From the NCBI GenBank assembly GCA_031260295.1, contig JAIRKE010000010.1:1-64000 (forward strand): a stretch of 64,000 bases of DNA. The letters are read 5' to 3'. The stretch's first letter is position 1, and every line of letters begins with the position of its first letter. The position numbers and the translations under genes were made by a program. This document shows positions 55,201 to 63,931 of the stretch, piece by piece. The notes under the pieces are model-generated. The model had not been told where the DNA came from, did not search any database, and was given only the letters and a program-made list of their open reading frames with translations. Origin of the DNA: Azonexus sp. GTDB taxonomy: Bacteria; Pseudomonadota; Gammaproteobacteria; Burkholderiales; Rhodocyclaceae.

Positions 55201-55840
55201 CCAGACTTGGTATGGCCTGATCGACGATGGCGGCCCGACAATCGCGCCAGAAGACGACCTGAGAATGAGCCAATTCGAGAGCAGCGGGGTCGGCCAACGT
55301 GTCCTGGAGGCCGTTACCGAATGGGATATCATCGGTGGCGCCAGCCCCAAACGAGGCTGGTATATCGATTTCCCCCTTGACGGAGAACGCATGATGACCC
55401 CGAATTCCGTTCGTGGCGGCGTTCTGTTCGGCATCACCTTCACTCCCGACGCGAGTGACCCTTGCAGTCCCAACGGCAGCAGTTCTCTCTGGGCGGTCGA
55501 CCCGTTCAGCGGTGGGCGCATCAAGCAGGGCATCTTCGATGTCGACGGAGATGGCATTCCCGACAAAACAAGCGATGGGTTCTATCTCACGGTTCTGGAT
55601 GGTCTGTCGGCAATCACGACTGGCGCTCTTCCATCAATGTTCAACTCCGGCAACCCCGATGGTGAGATAGTTATAGTTGATCCTGATGATGATGATGATG
55701 GTGATGATGATGACGATAAGAAGAAGAAGAAGAAGAAGAAGCATCAAGTCTGCCGCTACCTATACGACAGGACCATTTGCCATGATGCTCCCACGGGGCA
55801 AATTGGTCGCCAATCCTGGCGTGAAATCATCGGCCAGTAA
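52298..55840 (+). CDS. pilY1: Type IV pilus tip adhesin/assembly factor PilY1
   Basis: 1180 residues. The signal peptide ends near ALASLSVQAG. A von Willebrand A-like N-terminal half contains the MIDAS-type IMFILDDSGSMNWEFMPGAT. The C-terminal half is a PilY1 beta-propeller (KPVIYIAGNNGMLHAFDASD, ILVATQGRGGSGIFALDVTD, WRVILGNGPNSTGDKAQL) with calcium-loop candidates NPWDSNKNGFYDTAYAGD and DVDGDGIPDKTSDG. A run of Asp and Lys coded by GAT and AAG repeats (55685-55741) lies near the end, followed by a 30-residue tail with two Cys. PilY1 promotes extension, adhesion and surface sensing. Confidence 0.95.
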   Translation: MKQPARNSTQFPQFRPLTLALAVSAALASLSVQAGVEIAQQPLLIAEPIAPNIMFILDDSGSMNWEFMPGATGWTSAPPAGLPTTVSVRDIRLRAANINTMWYNPLLKYDPWLKHDGSSWDNANYDGGNLDADPSKKSGSGTLNFKTTFTQWKPMTTGSGDNGIDNSATVSTGTGSTGLSANWRYNGFYHLTGDDATTVTDYKRYEFIYGCATGTGCGDADKQWRARQVSLKTDGTDDSTSELSEFDWTPYGGVKRSVTEEIQNYANWFSYYRLRITMAKGAAFKAFAKLGSGYRVGYNTIWDRQNYEIPVGTNDGLFSGANKQAWFQKLHDSISNDGTPLHRALQRTGEYYKNDTASGPYGPGTGSAQISCRQNFAILTTDGYWNNRNDILAALQENVDDTDGTEHTDSKGNTYKYIAQTPFRDSHSFTLADAAMYYWKTDLRPDMANNVPTTAKNPAFWQHMRTFGISIGEKGTLTPDQATLDALTAGTISWPTPGDDRRENIDDLWHATVNSRGEFVAATSPDEFAKALTDTLNAIASETKYEASGGASSTEVKAGAMTFFSRYTSGTWNGDIVAYTVNEITGLQDQTATVWEAESKLPTWNSRKIYVNVNGEAKPFLYGNLSGAQQAHLSSDIVDFLRGDRSKEADKPGGTLRKRAGVLPAFINSQLVYVGPPTHGSLGKFPLADGSSAYPGWANEPAQKTRKPVIYIAGNNGMLHAFDASDDDAVSGKEIYAFLPNFSISEKLANYADKEYGSGETTAKPHQYILDGELTVADAYLDGKWKTILVATQGRGGSGIFALDVTDPDNIEFLWEKSATDDNALGNNLGKPIIAQVANKKWRVILGNGPNSTGDKAQLLMFDLAMGGITKVDTGVDGNNGLAAVNPWDSNKNGFYDTAYAGDLQGNVWRFKDLGTSPTAAKLLAGGDSRPITAMPLVVRNLKTGATWVYVGTGQYLNMGDLQSPFNTQTWYGLIDDGGPTIAPEDDLRMSQFESSGVGQRVLEAVTEWDIIGGASPKRGWYIDFPLDGERMMTPNSVRGGVLFGITFTPDASDPCSPNGSSSLWAVDPFSGGRIKQGIFDVDGDGIPDKTSDGFYLTVLDGLSAITTGALPSMFNSGNPDGEIVIVDPDDDDDGDDDDDKKKKKKKKHQVCRYLYDRTICHDAPTGQIGRQSWREIIGQ
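55685..55741 (+). repeat. GAT/AAG trinucleotide repeat inside pilY1
   Basis: Nineteen codons coding DDDDD-G-DDDDD-KKKKKKKK: five GAT, one GGT, five Asp codons (four GAT, one GAC), then eight AAG. Length changes by whole triplets would keep frame and change charge near the C-terminus. Confidence 0.9.
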
Positions 55841-55855
55841 ATCGAGACGCATATC

Positions 55856-56281
55856 ATGAAATCCATCGCCCAGCGCAGTGCCGCCCGCCCGCCAGCGGGC
55901 GGTTTCACCCTGATCGAAGTGATGATCGTGGTGGTCATCGTCGGCATTCTGGCCGCTATCGCGGTACCGTCTTATCTGCAACATGTGCGCAAAAGCTTTC
56001 GCTCACAAGCGCAGTCCTGCATGTTGCAAACTGCCCAGGCGATGGAGCGGCGCTACACCACCAATCTAGCTTACGACCAAGGTGACAACACGGGTGACCC
56101 TGCCTTGGGGTGCAGAACCGAGGGTAGGCTGGATACCCGGTATACGATCACCGTCGATGATATTGGCCCCAGAACCTACACCATTACCGCCACAGCAATT
56201 GGTGATCAAACCAACGATATCTGCGGTGACATGACACTCAATCAACAGGGCGCCAAAACACCGACCGCAGGTTGCTGGTAA
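55856..56281 (+). CDS. pilE: Type IV pilin-like minor pilin PilE
   Basis: 141 residues. Cleavage site PAGG-FTLIEVMIVVVIVGIL, then AAIAVPSYLQHVRKSFRSQA and QSCMLQTAQAMERRYTTNLA, with a C-terminal Cys pair region (ICGDMTLNQQ, TAGCW). The last gene of the minor-pilin cluster, 16 bases after pilY1. It resembles the PilE minor pilins downstream of pilY1 rather than the major subunit. Confidence 0.93.
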   Translation: MKSIAQRSAARPPAGGFTLIEVMIVVVIVGILAAIAVPSYLQHVRKSFRSQAQSCMLQTAQAMERRYTTNLAYDQGDNTGDPALGCRTEGRLDTRYTITVDDIGPRTYTITATAIGDQTNDICGDMTLNQQGAKTPTAGCW

Positions 56282-56318
56282 ACTTGAGCCCATCAAAAAT
56301 GACTGACGGCTCACCACC

Positions 56319-56537
56319 ATGCAAACCAAAAAATTCAATATCGACGAGCTCACCCTGGAAGAAATGCAACCCAGACAGGAGGATCCCGAGCCTTCGAATA
56401 TCGGTCGCCAATGCCTGAAGTGCGAACATGTCCGCCTAGCCTCCGAAAGCCACGCGCCGGCCTATGCATGTCCGGCATGTGGCGCGGTTTACGAGAAGGT
56501 TGAGCAAACGCTCTTCAAGCAGCCGCCCAGAACATAA
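56319..56537 (+). CDS. Small zinc-ribbon protein
   Basis: 72 residues. An acidic N-terminal helix (FNIDELTLEEMQPRQEDPEP) is followed by a ribbon CLKCEHVRLASESHAPAYAC with PAC, that is C-x2-C ... C-x2-C, and then GAVYEKVEQTLFK. It probably binds zinc. The function is unknown. It lies 38 bases after pilE on the same strand and may ride on the pilus transcript. It is convergent with ispH, with nine bases between stops. Confidence 0.75.
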   Translation: MQTKKFNIDELTLEEMQPRQEDPEPSNIGRQCLKCEHVRLASESHAPAYACPACGAVYEKVEQTLFKQPPRT

Positions 56538-56546
56538 CAATTCGTA

Positions 56547-57467
56547 TCAGCCCAGTTCCTTTGGCAGGGGGAAAAACACCCCCTCCTCAGCCCCCTGTAA
56601 TTGCCCGACCTCGGCACAGGTCAATTCCCTGAGACGGGAAGCCACTTCCTGCACCAGAACCTCCGGCGCCGACGCGCCCGCCGTCACGCCGATATTCTGC
56701 TTCCCGGCCAACCATGCCGGATCGATCTCGGCAGCGCCGTCGATCAGATAAGCATCAATGCCACGGCCAGCGGCGACCTCCTTCAAGCGGCGCGAGTTGG
56801 AACTGTTCGGACTGCCGACGACGATGACCAGATCGCATTGTCCGGCCAGCGCCTTGACCGCGTCCTGACGATTCTGCGTGGCATAGCAGATATCTTCCTT
56901 CTTCGGCCCCTGAATCGACGGGAAACGTATCTTCAAGGACTGGATGACGGTTTGGGCATCGTCCATCGACAAGGTCGTCTGCGTCACATAGGAAAGCTCG
57001 TCGGGAGAGGCAACTTCCAACCGGGCAACATCGTCGACCGTCTCGACCAGGTACATGCCGCCTTCGCTCTGTCCCATCGTACCCTCGACTTCAGGATGTC
57101 CCTTGTGGCCGATCATGACGACCTCGCGGGCCCCCTTGCGCATGCGCCCGACTTCAAGGTGTACCTTGGTGACCAGCGGGCAGGTGGCGTCGAAGATCTT
57201 CAGGCCGCGCCGTTCGGCATTGTCGCGGACGGCCTTGGAGACGCCGTGGGCGCTGAAGATCACGGTGCTGCCGGCCGGCGCCTCGTCGAGTTCCTTGATG
57301 AATATTGCACCCTTGGCACGCAAATCGTCACAAACGAACTTGTTGTGCACGATTTCGTGGCGGACGTAGATCGGCGCACCGAATTTTTCCAGCGCGCGCT
57401 CGACGATGGCGATGGCGCGCTCGACGCCGGCGCAGAAGCCGCGCGGGTTAGCCAGGACGATCTGCAT
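56547..57467 (-). CDS. ispH: 4-hydroxy-3-methylbut-2-enyl diphosphate reductase
   Basis: Last step of the MEP isoprenoid pathway, an Fe-S enzyme. 306 residues. The three cluster cysteines are in [29 protein letters not shown] and [15 protein letters not shown]; substrate loops include [15 protein letters not shown] and [15 protein letters not shown]. It starts at the base next to the fkpB stop, as in the usual lspA-fkpB-ispH operon. Confidence 0.97.
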   Translation of the reverse strand: MQIVLANPRGFCAGVERAIAIVERALEKFGAPIYVRHEIVHNKFVCDDLRAKGAIFIKELDEAPAGSTVIFSAHGVSKAVRDNAERRGLKIFDATCPLVTKVHLEVGRMRKGAREVVMIGHKGHPEVEGTMGQSEGGMYLVETVDDVARLEVASPDELSYVTQTTLSMDDAQTVIQSLKIRFPSIQGPKKEDICYATQNRQDAVKALAGQCDLVIVVGSPNSSNSRRLKEVAAGRGIDAYLIDGAAEIDPAWLAGKQNIGVTAGASAPEVLVQEVASRLRELTCAEVGQLQGAEEGVFFPLPKELG

Positions 57468-57896
57468 TTACATGATTCCGATGATTTCCACCTCGAAGCG
57501 GATGGTTTTGCCGGCCAGCGGGTGGTTAAAGTCAAAGAGCGCGTGCGTGGCGCCCAGTTCGCGCAGAAAACCGGCGAAGCTGCCGCCGTTGGGCACAGCG
57601 AATTCGACGACCGAATTTTCCTTGAGTTCCATGTCGGCCGGCAGGCCGCTGCGGGCGATGCGCTCGATCAGGCGGGGATTGTGCTGGCCGAAGGCGGCGT
57701 CGGGTTCGAGTTCGAAGACGAAGCGCTCGTGCGCCGGCAGGCCGAGCAGTACCGATTCCAGCGTGTCGGCCAACTGGCCGCCGCCCATTTGCAGGGTCGC
57801 CGGACTCATGTCGAAGGTGGAGAGAAATTCCTCGCCATCGAGGGTGGTGATGCGGTAATGCAGGGTCAGGTAGCTGTCGTAGCGGACGGTGGTCAT
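57468..57896 (-). CDS. fkpB: FKBP-type peptidyl-prolyl isomerase SlpA/FkpB
   Basis: 142 residues: VRYDSYLTLHYRITTLDGEE, LADTLESVLLGLPAHERFVF, ELEPDAAFGQHNPRLIERIA and DFNHPLAGKTIRFEVEIIGI. The F-E-L-E-P-D-x-A-F-G and D-F-N-H-P-L-A-G-K motifs mark the SlpA-type insert-in-flap isomerases and chaperones. Normally it follows lspA directly. Here vapBC lies between. Confidence 0.95.
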   Translation of the reverse strand: MTTVRYDSYLTLHYRITTLDGEEFLSTFDMSPATLQMGGGQLADTLESVLLGLPAHERFVFELEPDAAFGQHNPRLIERIARSGLPADMELKENSVVEFAVPNGGSFAGFLRELGATHALFDFNHPLAGKTIRFEVEIIGIM

Positions 57897-57911
57897 TTTC
57901 TCGGGTATTGC

Positions 57912-58295
57912 TCAGTGCAAGGTGGGCTGGTGCATGACGCCAAAGCGCTCAGTCAGCGTGCATAGCCGTTTGTCCAGCGTCCACAGTTTGGCGTCCGGCG
58001 TCATCAGCGTAGAAGCCAGCAACAGCATATCGACCACGCCGCAACCTGAACCGAACAGGCGCTCACGTTCGATGAAATCCATGACTTCGCGGATGCTGAC
58101 TTGCTGCGTCTGTCGCAGGTGGCAGAAATCGGACAGCGTTTGTGTCCGGTTGGGCGGCGTTCCACAGGCGATTTCGCCAACGACCAGCGGATGCATCATC
58201 ACGCGATCCGATTCAAGCAGATCAATCAGCGTCTCGTTAGGGGTGCGGAAATGATCGACCCATACCGAGGTATCGACGAGAATACCCTTCAGCAC
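57912..58295 (-). CDS. vapC: PIN-domain toxin VapC
   Basis: 127 residues. PIN-domain acids: [12 protein letters not shown] (Asp8), LVVGEIACG (Glu) and [12 protein letters not shown] (Asp), with [17 protein letters not shown] near the end, so the Mg-dependent RNase site seems intact. It starts at GTG, overlapping the vapB stop by seven bases. It is inserted between lspA and fkpB. Confidence 0.92.
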   Translation of the reverse strand: MLKGILVDTSVWVDHFRTPNETLIDLLESDRVMMHPLVVGEIACGTPPNRTQTLSDFCHLRQTQQVSIREVMDFIERERLFGSGCGVVDMLLLASTLMTPDAKLWTLDKRLCTLTERFGVMHQPTLH

Positions 58296-58489
58296 GGAGG
58301 GGTCTCGCGGCGGGGTATTTCCGCCATAGCAGGCGCGGCCCCGCCAAGCGCGGCCAGTCGTTTTGCCACTTGCACGCGCACGAAGGTTTTGACAGCTTCC
58401 CGGAACAGGTCAGTTTTGTCCATCGACGGATCAGCCACTTCCAGCGCTTTCTCATACAGCGCGTCATCAATCGTCACGGTTGTTCTCAT
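58289..58489 (-). CDS. vapB: Type II antitoxin VapB (ribbon-helix-helix)
   Basis: 66 residues from ATG 58489: [50 protein letters not shown]. The N-terminal strand and two helices form an RHH DNA-binding domain; the C-terminal tail should wrap VapC. The frame extends to 58522 but that part lies in the inverted repeat. The operator is probably the perfect 18-base palindrome directly upstream. Confidence 0.9.
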   Translation of the reverse strand: MRTTVTIDDALYEKALEVADPSMDKTDLFREAVKTFVRVQVAKRLAALGGAAPAMAEIPRRETPPC

Positions 58490-58498
58490 GGCGGCCTT

Positions 58499-58540
58499 CA
58501 TCATCAAAAACGATGTAATCATACATCGTTTTTGATGATG
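58499..58540 (-). promoter_or_regulatory. Perfect 18-base inverted repeat upstream of vapBC
   Basis: 58499-58516 and 58523-58540 are exact inverted copies around a six-base loop. It fills the space between the lspA stop (58541-58543) and vapB. On the minus strand TATGAT (58518-58523) lies at its centre and could be a -10 box. As RNA it could form an 18-pair hairpin that attenuates read-through from lspA. Most likely it is the VapBC operator; a terminator role is possible too. Confidence 0.65.
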
Positions 58541-59038
58541 TTACGAGTTGCGGCTGCGGCGGCCAGCCAGCAATTGTTCGCTGACGAGAAGCACGGCGCC
58601 GACGGTGATCGCCGCATCGGCGACGTTGAAGGCCGGCCAGTAGTAGCCGGCGGCATGCCACTGAATGAAATCGACGACGGCACCGAAACGCAAGCGGTCG
58701 ATGACGTTGCCCAGCGCGCCGCCGAGGATCAGGGCCAGTGAAAAGGAGGCCAGCTTCTGTTGCGGATGCCGGTAGAGCATCAACGCGATCCAGGCCGAGA
58801 CGGCCAGCGCCAGCAGGGTGAAAAACCAGCGCTGCCAGCCCGGCTGCCCGGCGAGGAAGCTGAATGCCGCGCCAGGGTTGAAGGCCAGCACCCAGTTCCA
58901 GAATGGTGCGACATAGAGGCTTTGGCCGTAGTCAAGGCTGTTGAGCACGACCCATTTGCTGAGTTGGTCGAGGACGATGACCAGCGCGGCCAAGCTGTAC
59001 CAGTGCGCCGCCTTAGGCACAGCGACGCGCCTCGCCAT
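58541..59038 (-). CDS. lspA: Lipoprotein signal peptidase
   Basis: Type II signal peptidase, an inner-membrane aspartyl protease. 165 residues with four helices. Motifs: [52 protein letters not shown] and [15 protein letters not shown], carrying the two catalytic Asp. The start at 59038 gives the standard length and overlaps the ileS end by 26 bases; the frame runs on to 59137 only as a shadow of ileS. Confidence 0.95.
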   Translation of the reverse strand: MARRVAVPKAAHWYSLAALVIVLDQLSKWVVLNSLDYGQSLYVAPFWNWVLAFNPGAAFSFLAGQPGWQRWFFTLLALAVSAWIALMLYRHPQQKLASFSLALILGGALGNVIDRLRFGAVVDFIQWHAAGYYWPAFNVADAAITVGAVLLVSEQLLAGRRSRNS

Positions 59039-61829
59039 CGCTGTACAGGTTGCTGATACAACGGCCACACAGGGCTGGATGTTCGGCGTTGGTGCCGACA
59101 TCGGGGCGGACGTGCCAGCAGCGTTCGCATTTGGCATGGGTCAGCGGCGTAGCGATCACTTGTTCCGCCTCGTCGCGGATCAATGTCGTGGCCGAGCAGA
59201 TGAAGACGAATTTCAGGTCGTCCCCGAGCGCCGCCAGGGCATCGTATTTTTCTCCGGTGCAGCAGATTTCGACGGCGGCTTGCAGCGCCGAGCCGATTTC
59301 GCCGGCTTCGCGCCGGGCTTCCAGCGCCTTGGTCACGTCGTTGCGCACGGCGCGGACGATCGCCCATTTCGCCAGCAGTTTGTCCTCGCCGGCCGGCGTC
59401 GGCAGATCGTACCAGAGCTGGAACATCACCGAGTCGTCGGCCTGGCCATTGAGCACGGCCCAGACCTCCTCGGCGGTGAAAGCGGTAATCGGCGCCAGCA
59501 GGCGGACCAGGGACTGGGTGATGTGCCACAGCGCCGATTGCGCCGAACGGCGGGCGAGCGATTTGGGCGCAGTGGTGTACAGACGATCCTTGAGGATGTC
59601 GAGGTAGAAGCCGCCCAGGTCTTCCGAGCAGAAGGTTTGCAGCGCCTGGACGACGCGGTGGAATTCGTAGCGGTCGTAGTCGGCGCGGCAGGCTTCCTGC
59701 AATTGGCGGGTCAGGGCCAGCGCGTAGCGGTCGATTTCCAGCCATTCGTCGACCGGCAGCATGTCGGTGGCGGCGGCGAAGTCGGAGACGTTGGCGAGCA
59801 GGAAGCGCAGCGTGTTGCGGATGCGGCGGTAACCTTCGACGACGCGCTTGAGGATTTCGTCGGAGATCGACAGTTCGCCGGAGTAGTCGGTCGCGGCCGT
59901 CCACAGGCGCAGAATGTCGGCGCCCATTTTGTCGGAAACCTGCTGCGGTGCGATGACGTTGCCCCGCGACTTCGACATTTTGTGGCCCTTGCCGTCGACG
60001 ACGAAGCCGTGCGTCAGCAAGGCCTTGTACGGCGCCCGGCCGTCGATGGCGGCGCCGGTCAGCAGCGAGGAATGGAACCAGCCGCGATGCTGGTCCGAGC
60101 CTTCGAGGTAGAGATCGGCCGGCCAGAGCAGTTGGTCGCTATGCGAGCCACGCAGGACACTCATGTGGGTGGTGCCGGAATCGAACCAGACATCGAGGAT
60201 GTCGGTAGTCTTGACATAGTCGGAGGCCTCGTTGCCGAGCAGTTCGGCCACATCGAGCTGCGTCCACGCCTCGATGCCGCCCTGCTCGACGCGCCGGGCG
60301 ACGGCTTCCATCAGTTCAAGCGTGTTCGGGTGCAGCTCGCCAGTCGCCTTGTGGGTAAAGAAGGGCAACGGCACGCCCCAGTTGCGCTGGCGCGAAATGC
60401 ACCAATCCGGGCGGTTGGCGATCATCGCATGCAGGCGGTTTTTACCCCAGGCCGGGTAGAAGGCGGTGTCCTCGACGCCTTGCAGCGCCGCAGTGCGCAG
60501 CGTGTGGCCGGCCGGTTCGGTAGCGACGACGCCTTGGCTGTCGATATCCGGCGCATCCATGCGCACGAACCATTGGCTGGTGGCGCGGTAGATCAACGGC
60601 GTCTTGTGCCGCCAGCAGTGCATGTAACTGTGTTCGACGTTGGCGTGTTTGAGCAGCGCGCCCACTTCGGCCAGCTTGTCGACGATGACCGGGTTGGCTT
60701 TCCATACGTTCAGACCGCCGAAGAACGGCAGATCGGCGGCGAATGTGCCGTCGCCCTGTACCGGCGTCAGGATGTCCTCGTTGTGCAGGCCGTACTGCTT
60801 GCACGACTGGAAGTCCTCCAGGCCATAGGCCGGGGCCGAATGGACGATGCCGGTACCGGCGTCCAGCGTCACGTAGTCGCCGAGGAAGACCGGCGACAGG
60901 CGGTCGTAGAAAGGATGGCAGAAAGCGACGCGCTCCAGCGCCGCGCCCTGGCAACTGGCGATCGTGGTACCGCTCAGGCCATAGCGGGCGAGGCAGCTTT
61001 CCTGCAAATCGGCGGCCAGGATCAGGCAGCCTTTCTCGGTCTGCACCAAGTTGTAGGTGATCTCGGGATGCGCGTTGAGCGCCTGGTTACCGGGAATGGT
61101 CCACGGCGTCGTCGTCCAGATCACGGCATAGGCTTCGCCAGCCGGCAGCGCGGCTAAGTTGAAGGCAGCGGCCAGCTTGTCGCGCTCGGCCACGGCGAAG
61201 GCGACGTCGATGGCCGGCGATTTCTTGTCCTGGTATTCGACCTCGGCCTCGGCCAGCGCCGAGCCGCAGTCGAAGCACCAGTTGACCGGCTTCAAGCCAC
61301 GATAGACGAAGCCGCGCTTGATCATCGCCGCCAGCGCCCGGATTTCGTCGGCCTCGGTCTTGAAGGCCATCGTCTGGTAGGGGTTATCCCATTCGCCGAG
61401 CACGCCGAGGCGAATGAAATCCTTCTTTTGCCGCTCGATCTGCTCGGCGGCGTAGGCACGGGCCAGCTTCTGGACTTCCGCACGGGCGATGTTCTTGCCG
61501 TGCGTCTTCTCGATCTGGATCTCGATCGGCATGCCGTGGCAGTCCCAACCCGGCACGTAGGGCGCATCGAAGCCGGACAGGGTCTTGGCGCGGACAATGA
61601 TGTCCTTGAGGATCTTATTGACCGCGTGGCCGATGTGGATGTCGCCATTGGCGTAAGGCGGGCCATCGTGCAGGATGAACTTCGGCCGGCCGGCACTGAT
61701 TTCGCGGATGCGCCGGTAGAGCTGTTTCTGCTGCCATTCGCCGACCCACTGCGGTTCGCGCTTGGGCAGGTCGCCGCGCATCGGGAAGGGCGTGTCGGGA
61801 AGATTCAGGGTGTCCTTGTAGTCAGCCAT
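59013..61829 (-). CDS. ileS: Isoleucyl-tRNA synthetase
   Basis: 938 residues. The HIGH box is in [16 protein letters not shown], the editing domain has [17 protein letters not shown], and the KMSKS loop is [17 protein letters not shown]-terminal zinc site follows ([11 protein letters not shown] and [10 protein letters not shown]). It overlaps ribF by eight bases upstream and lspA downstream, the typical operon. Confidence 0.98.
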   Translation of the reverse strand: MADYKDTLNLPDTPFPMRGDLPKREPQWVGEWQQKQLYRRIREISAGRPKFILHDGPPYANGDIHIGHAVNKILKDIIVRAKTLSGFDAPYVPGWDCHGMPIEIQIEKTHGKNIARAEVQKLARAYAAEQIERQKKDFIRLGVLGEWDNPYQTMAFKTEADEIRALAAMIKRGFVYRGLKPVNWCFDCGSALAEAEVEYQDKKSPAIDVAFAVAERDKLAAAFNLAALPAGEAYAVIWTTTPWTIPGNQALNAHPEITYNLVQTEKGCLILAADLQESCLARYGLSGTTIASCQGAALERVAFCHPFYDRLSPVFLGDYVTLDAGTGIVHSAPAYGLEDFQSCKQYGLHNEDILTPVQGDGTFAADLPFFGGLNVWKANPVIVDKLAEVGALLKHANVEHSYMHCWRHKTPLIYRATSQWFVRMDAPDIDSQGVVATEPAGHTLRTAALQGVEDTAFYPAWGKNRLHAMIANRPDWCISRQRNWGVPLPFFTHKATGELHPNTLELMEAVARRVEQGGIEAWTQLDVAELLGNEASDYVKTTDILDVWFDSGTTHMSVLRGSHSDQLLWPADLYLEGSDQHRGWFHSSLLTGAAIDGRAPYKALLTHGFVVDGKGHKMSKSRGNVIAPQQVSDKMGADILRLWTAATDYSGELSISDEILKRVVEGYRRIRNTLRFLLANVSDFAAATDMLPVDEWLEIDRYALALTRQLQEACRADYDRYEFHRVVQALQTFCSEDLGGFYLDILKDRLYTTAPKSLARRSAQSALWHITQSLVRLLAPITAFTAEEVWAVLNGQADDSVMFQLWYDLPTPAGEDKLLAKWAIVRAVRNDVTKALEARREAGEIGSALQAAVEICCTGEKYDALAALGDDLKFVFICSATTLIRDEAEQVIATPLTHAKCERCWHVRPDVGTNAEHPALCGRCISNLYSDGEARRCA

Positions 61830-62754
61830 TTTGCCTGCTCGTGAAAAAAGCCCGGGCCGCCACCGCGTCGGCCGCGATCTGCGCCTTCAGGGCATCAAAA
61901 GTGGGAAAGCGTTGTTCGTCGCGCAGTTTTTTGATGAAGCGCACCGCGATGTGGGCGCCATAAATATCGCGGTCGAAATCGAAAAGATGCACTTCCAGCA
62001 GCGGCCGCGTGCCGCCGACGGTTGGCCGGATGCCGAGATTGGCGACGCCGGGCAGCGGCCGCTCGCCGAGACCGCCGACCTCGACCGCGAAGACGCCGGT
62101 CATCGGCAACGGATTGTGCTTGAGGCGGATATTGGCAGTGGCAAAGCCCAGTTGGCGGCCAATCTTCTGACCATGCGAAACCTGCCCGTCCATGCCATAG
62201 GGGCGGCCCAGCAGGCGGGCGGCATGATCCATATCGCCGGCGGCCAGGGCGCGGCGCACGCCGGAACTGGAAACCCGTTCGCCGCCGACGACGACGCTGG
62301 GCGTCGCCATCACGGCAAAACCCAGGCGCCGGCCGGCCGCCTGCAACAGGGCGAAATCACCCTGGCGGCCACGGCCGAAACGGAAATCGTCGCCGACGAT
62401 CAATTGCCGTGTCCGCAGTCCGTGGCACAGTACCTGCTCGATGAAATCTTCCGCCGACAGCGCCGCGAAAGCCGCATTGAAGGGGCAGATCATGGTCTGG
62501 GCGACGCCTGCCTCGCCCAGCAATTCGAGCTTCTCGCGCAGGGTGGTGAGCCGGGCCGGGGCCGAAGCCGGGGCGAAAAATTCGCGTGGATGCGGCTCGA
62601 AAGTCAGGATCGTCGGCGCCAACCGCAACTGCTCTGCTGCTTCGGCCAATTGCCCGAGCAGCGCCGCATGGCCGAGGTGCACCCCATCGAAATTGCCGAT
62701 GGCGAGAACGACCGGAGCGGAAACGGGACGCGAATAACCGCGATAGACGCGCAT
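61822..62754 (-). CDS. ribF: Bifunctional riboflavin kinase/FAD synthetase
   Basis: 310 residues. FAD synthetase part: [45 protein letters not shown] and [15 protein letters not shown]. Riboflavin kinase part: [46 protein letters not shown]. First gene of ribF-ileS-lspA-(vapBC)-fkpB-ispH. Confidence 0.97.
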   Translation of the reverse strand: MRVYRGYSRPVSAPVVLAIGNFDGVHLGHAALLGQLAEAAEQLRLAPTILTFEPHPREFFAPASAPARLTTLREKLELLGEAGVAQTMICPFNAAFAALSAEDFIEQVLCHGLRTRQLIVGDDFRFGRGRQGDFALLQAAGRRLGFAVMATPSVVVGGERVSSSGVRRALAAGDMDHAARLLGRPYGMDGQVSHGQKIGRQLGFATANIRLKHNPLPMTGVFAVEVGGLGERPLPGVANLGIRPTVGGTRPLLEVHLFDFDRDIYGAHIAVRFIKKLRDEQRFPTFDALKAQIAADAVAARAFFTSRQNG

Positions 62755-62782
62755 GAAGTGGAAAACCGGAAAAAAACGTTGA

Positions 62783-62790
62783 ATTATAAT
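62783..62790. promoter_or_regulatory. Symmetric ATTATAAT, a -10 candidate for ribF and for the opposite strand
   Basis: The minus strand reads TATAAT (62783-62788) about 29 bases before the ribF ATG; the plus strand also reads TATAAT (62785-62790). A second plus-strand TATAAT lies at 62835-62840, 36 bases before the diguanylate cyclase ATG. No strong -35 boxes were found for any of them. Confidence 0.4.
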
Positions 62791-62875
62791 GGCCCACAGC
62801 CTGCCGGCCGTGAAAATAGTGCATCAACCATGGCTATAATCGTGCCCGCTCATTTGATTTATTCAGTCCCCGCAG

Positions 62876-63931
62876 ATGCTCGACCTGATTACCCATGTTG
62901 TGAAGATTTCGGCCCACCGCGACCGGACCGAAATCAATTCAGCCATGGTCGACGCGCTGAACAGGTTGTTCCAGCCACGGCAGACCACCATCTACCGCTG
63001 CTACACCGGGCGCAACAAGGCTGTTTTCTTCCCTTGTGCCGGCATCGGGCCGAACGGTGCCTTCCTGCGCAACGCCTACCTGCCGGACCGCCAGTTCTGC
63101 CACGGCATCGATCAGGACCGGCTGCTGCAGCGCTGCCGCGCCGAAAGCTCGGTGGTACTCGAACGGCGCGACGACGGTTCGCACCGCATCGTGTTCCCGA
63201 TCATCCGCCGCGAGGAACCGAGCTATATGATCGATCTGGTCCTCCATGACGAGTTCTCGGCCGACCAGCGGGCGGCGCTGATGGGGCTGATCGAGTATTT
63301 CAATAACCACATCGCCCTGCTCGATTACGGCGAGGGTGATTCGCTGACCGGCCTGCTCAGCCGCAAGACCTTCGACAAACACCTGTTCGAACTGCTCGGC
63401 CAGGCCGCCAACGACGAACGGCTCGGCGGCAACGGCAACGGCAGCGAGCCGCGGCGGCGCCGTGGCCGTTCCGACGCCGCCAGTCACTGGCTGGCGGTCT
63501 GCGACATCGACCACTTCAAGCAGGTCAACGACAATTTCGGCCACCTGATCGGTGACGAGGTGTTGATCCTGGTCGCCCAGGTGATGCGTCGCTCCTTCCG
63601 TTTCGACGACCAGTTGTTCCGTTTCGGCGGCGAGGAATTCGTCGCGCTGTTACAGCCGACCGACGCCATATCGGCCCAAGCAACGCTGGAACGCTTCCGC
63701 AGCCAGATCGCCAGCCAAGTATTCAGCCGCATCGGCCACATCACCATCAGCATCGGCTTCAGTCACTTGCAACCGCACGACACGCCGGCCGACGCCATCG
63801 ACCGCGCCGACGAGGCGCTGTATTTTGCCAAGCGCCACGGGCGCAACCGCATCGCCTGCCGCGACGATCTGGTCGCCAACCGGCAGTTGCCGGAGCGGGA
63901 GAGGATACGCGGGGAAATCGAGCTGTTCTAG
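62876..63931 (+). CDS. Diguanylate cyclase with an N-terminal GAF-like domain
   Basis: 351 residues. The N-terminal half (about 1-155) looks GAF-like (ISAHRDRTEINSAMVDALNR, LMGLIEYFNNHIALLDY). The GGDEF domain starts GDSLTGLLSRKTFDKHLFEL, carries an inserted basic loop (GGNGNGSEPRRRRGRSD) and the substrate stretch VCDIDHFKQVNDNFGHLIGD, and has an intact active site FRFGGEEFVALL. R-F-D-D five residues before it is an intact inhibitory I-site. It should make c-di-GMP and be product-inhibited. It is soluble, with no membrane segment. It is divergent from ribF. Confidence 0.92.
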   Translation: MLDLITHVVKISAHRDRTEINSAMVDALNRLFQPRQTTIYRCYTGRNKAVFFPCAGIGPNGAFLRNAYLPDRQFCHGIDQDRLLQRCRAESSVVLERRDDGSHRIVFPIIRREEPSYMIDLVLHDEFSADQRAALMGLIEYFNNHIALLDYGEGDSLTGLLSRKTFDKHLFELLGQAANDERLGGNGNGSEPRRRRGRSDAASHWLAVCDIDHFKQVNDNFGHLIGDEVLILVAQVMRRSFRFDDQLFRFGGEEFVALLQPTDAISAQATLERFRSQIASQVFSRIGHITISIGFSHLQPHDTPADAIDRADEALYFAKRHGRNRIACRDDLVANRQLPERERIRGEIELF

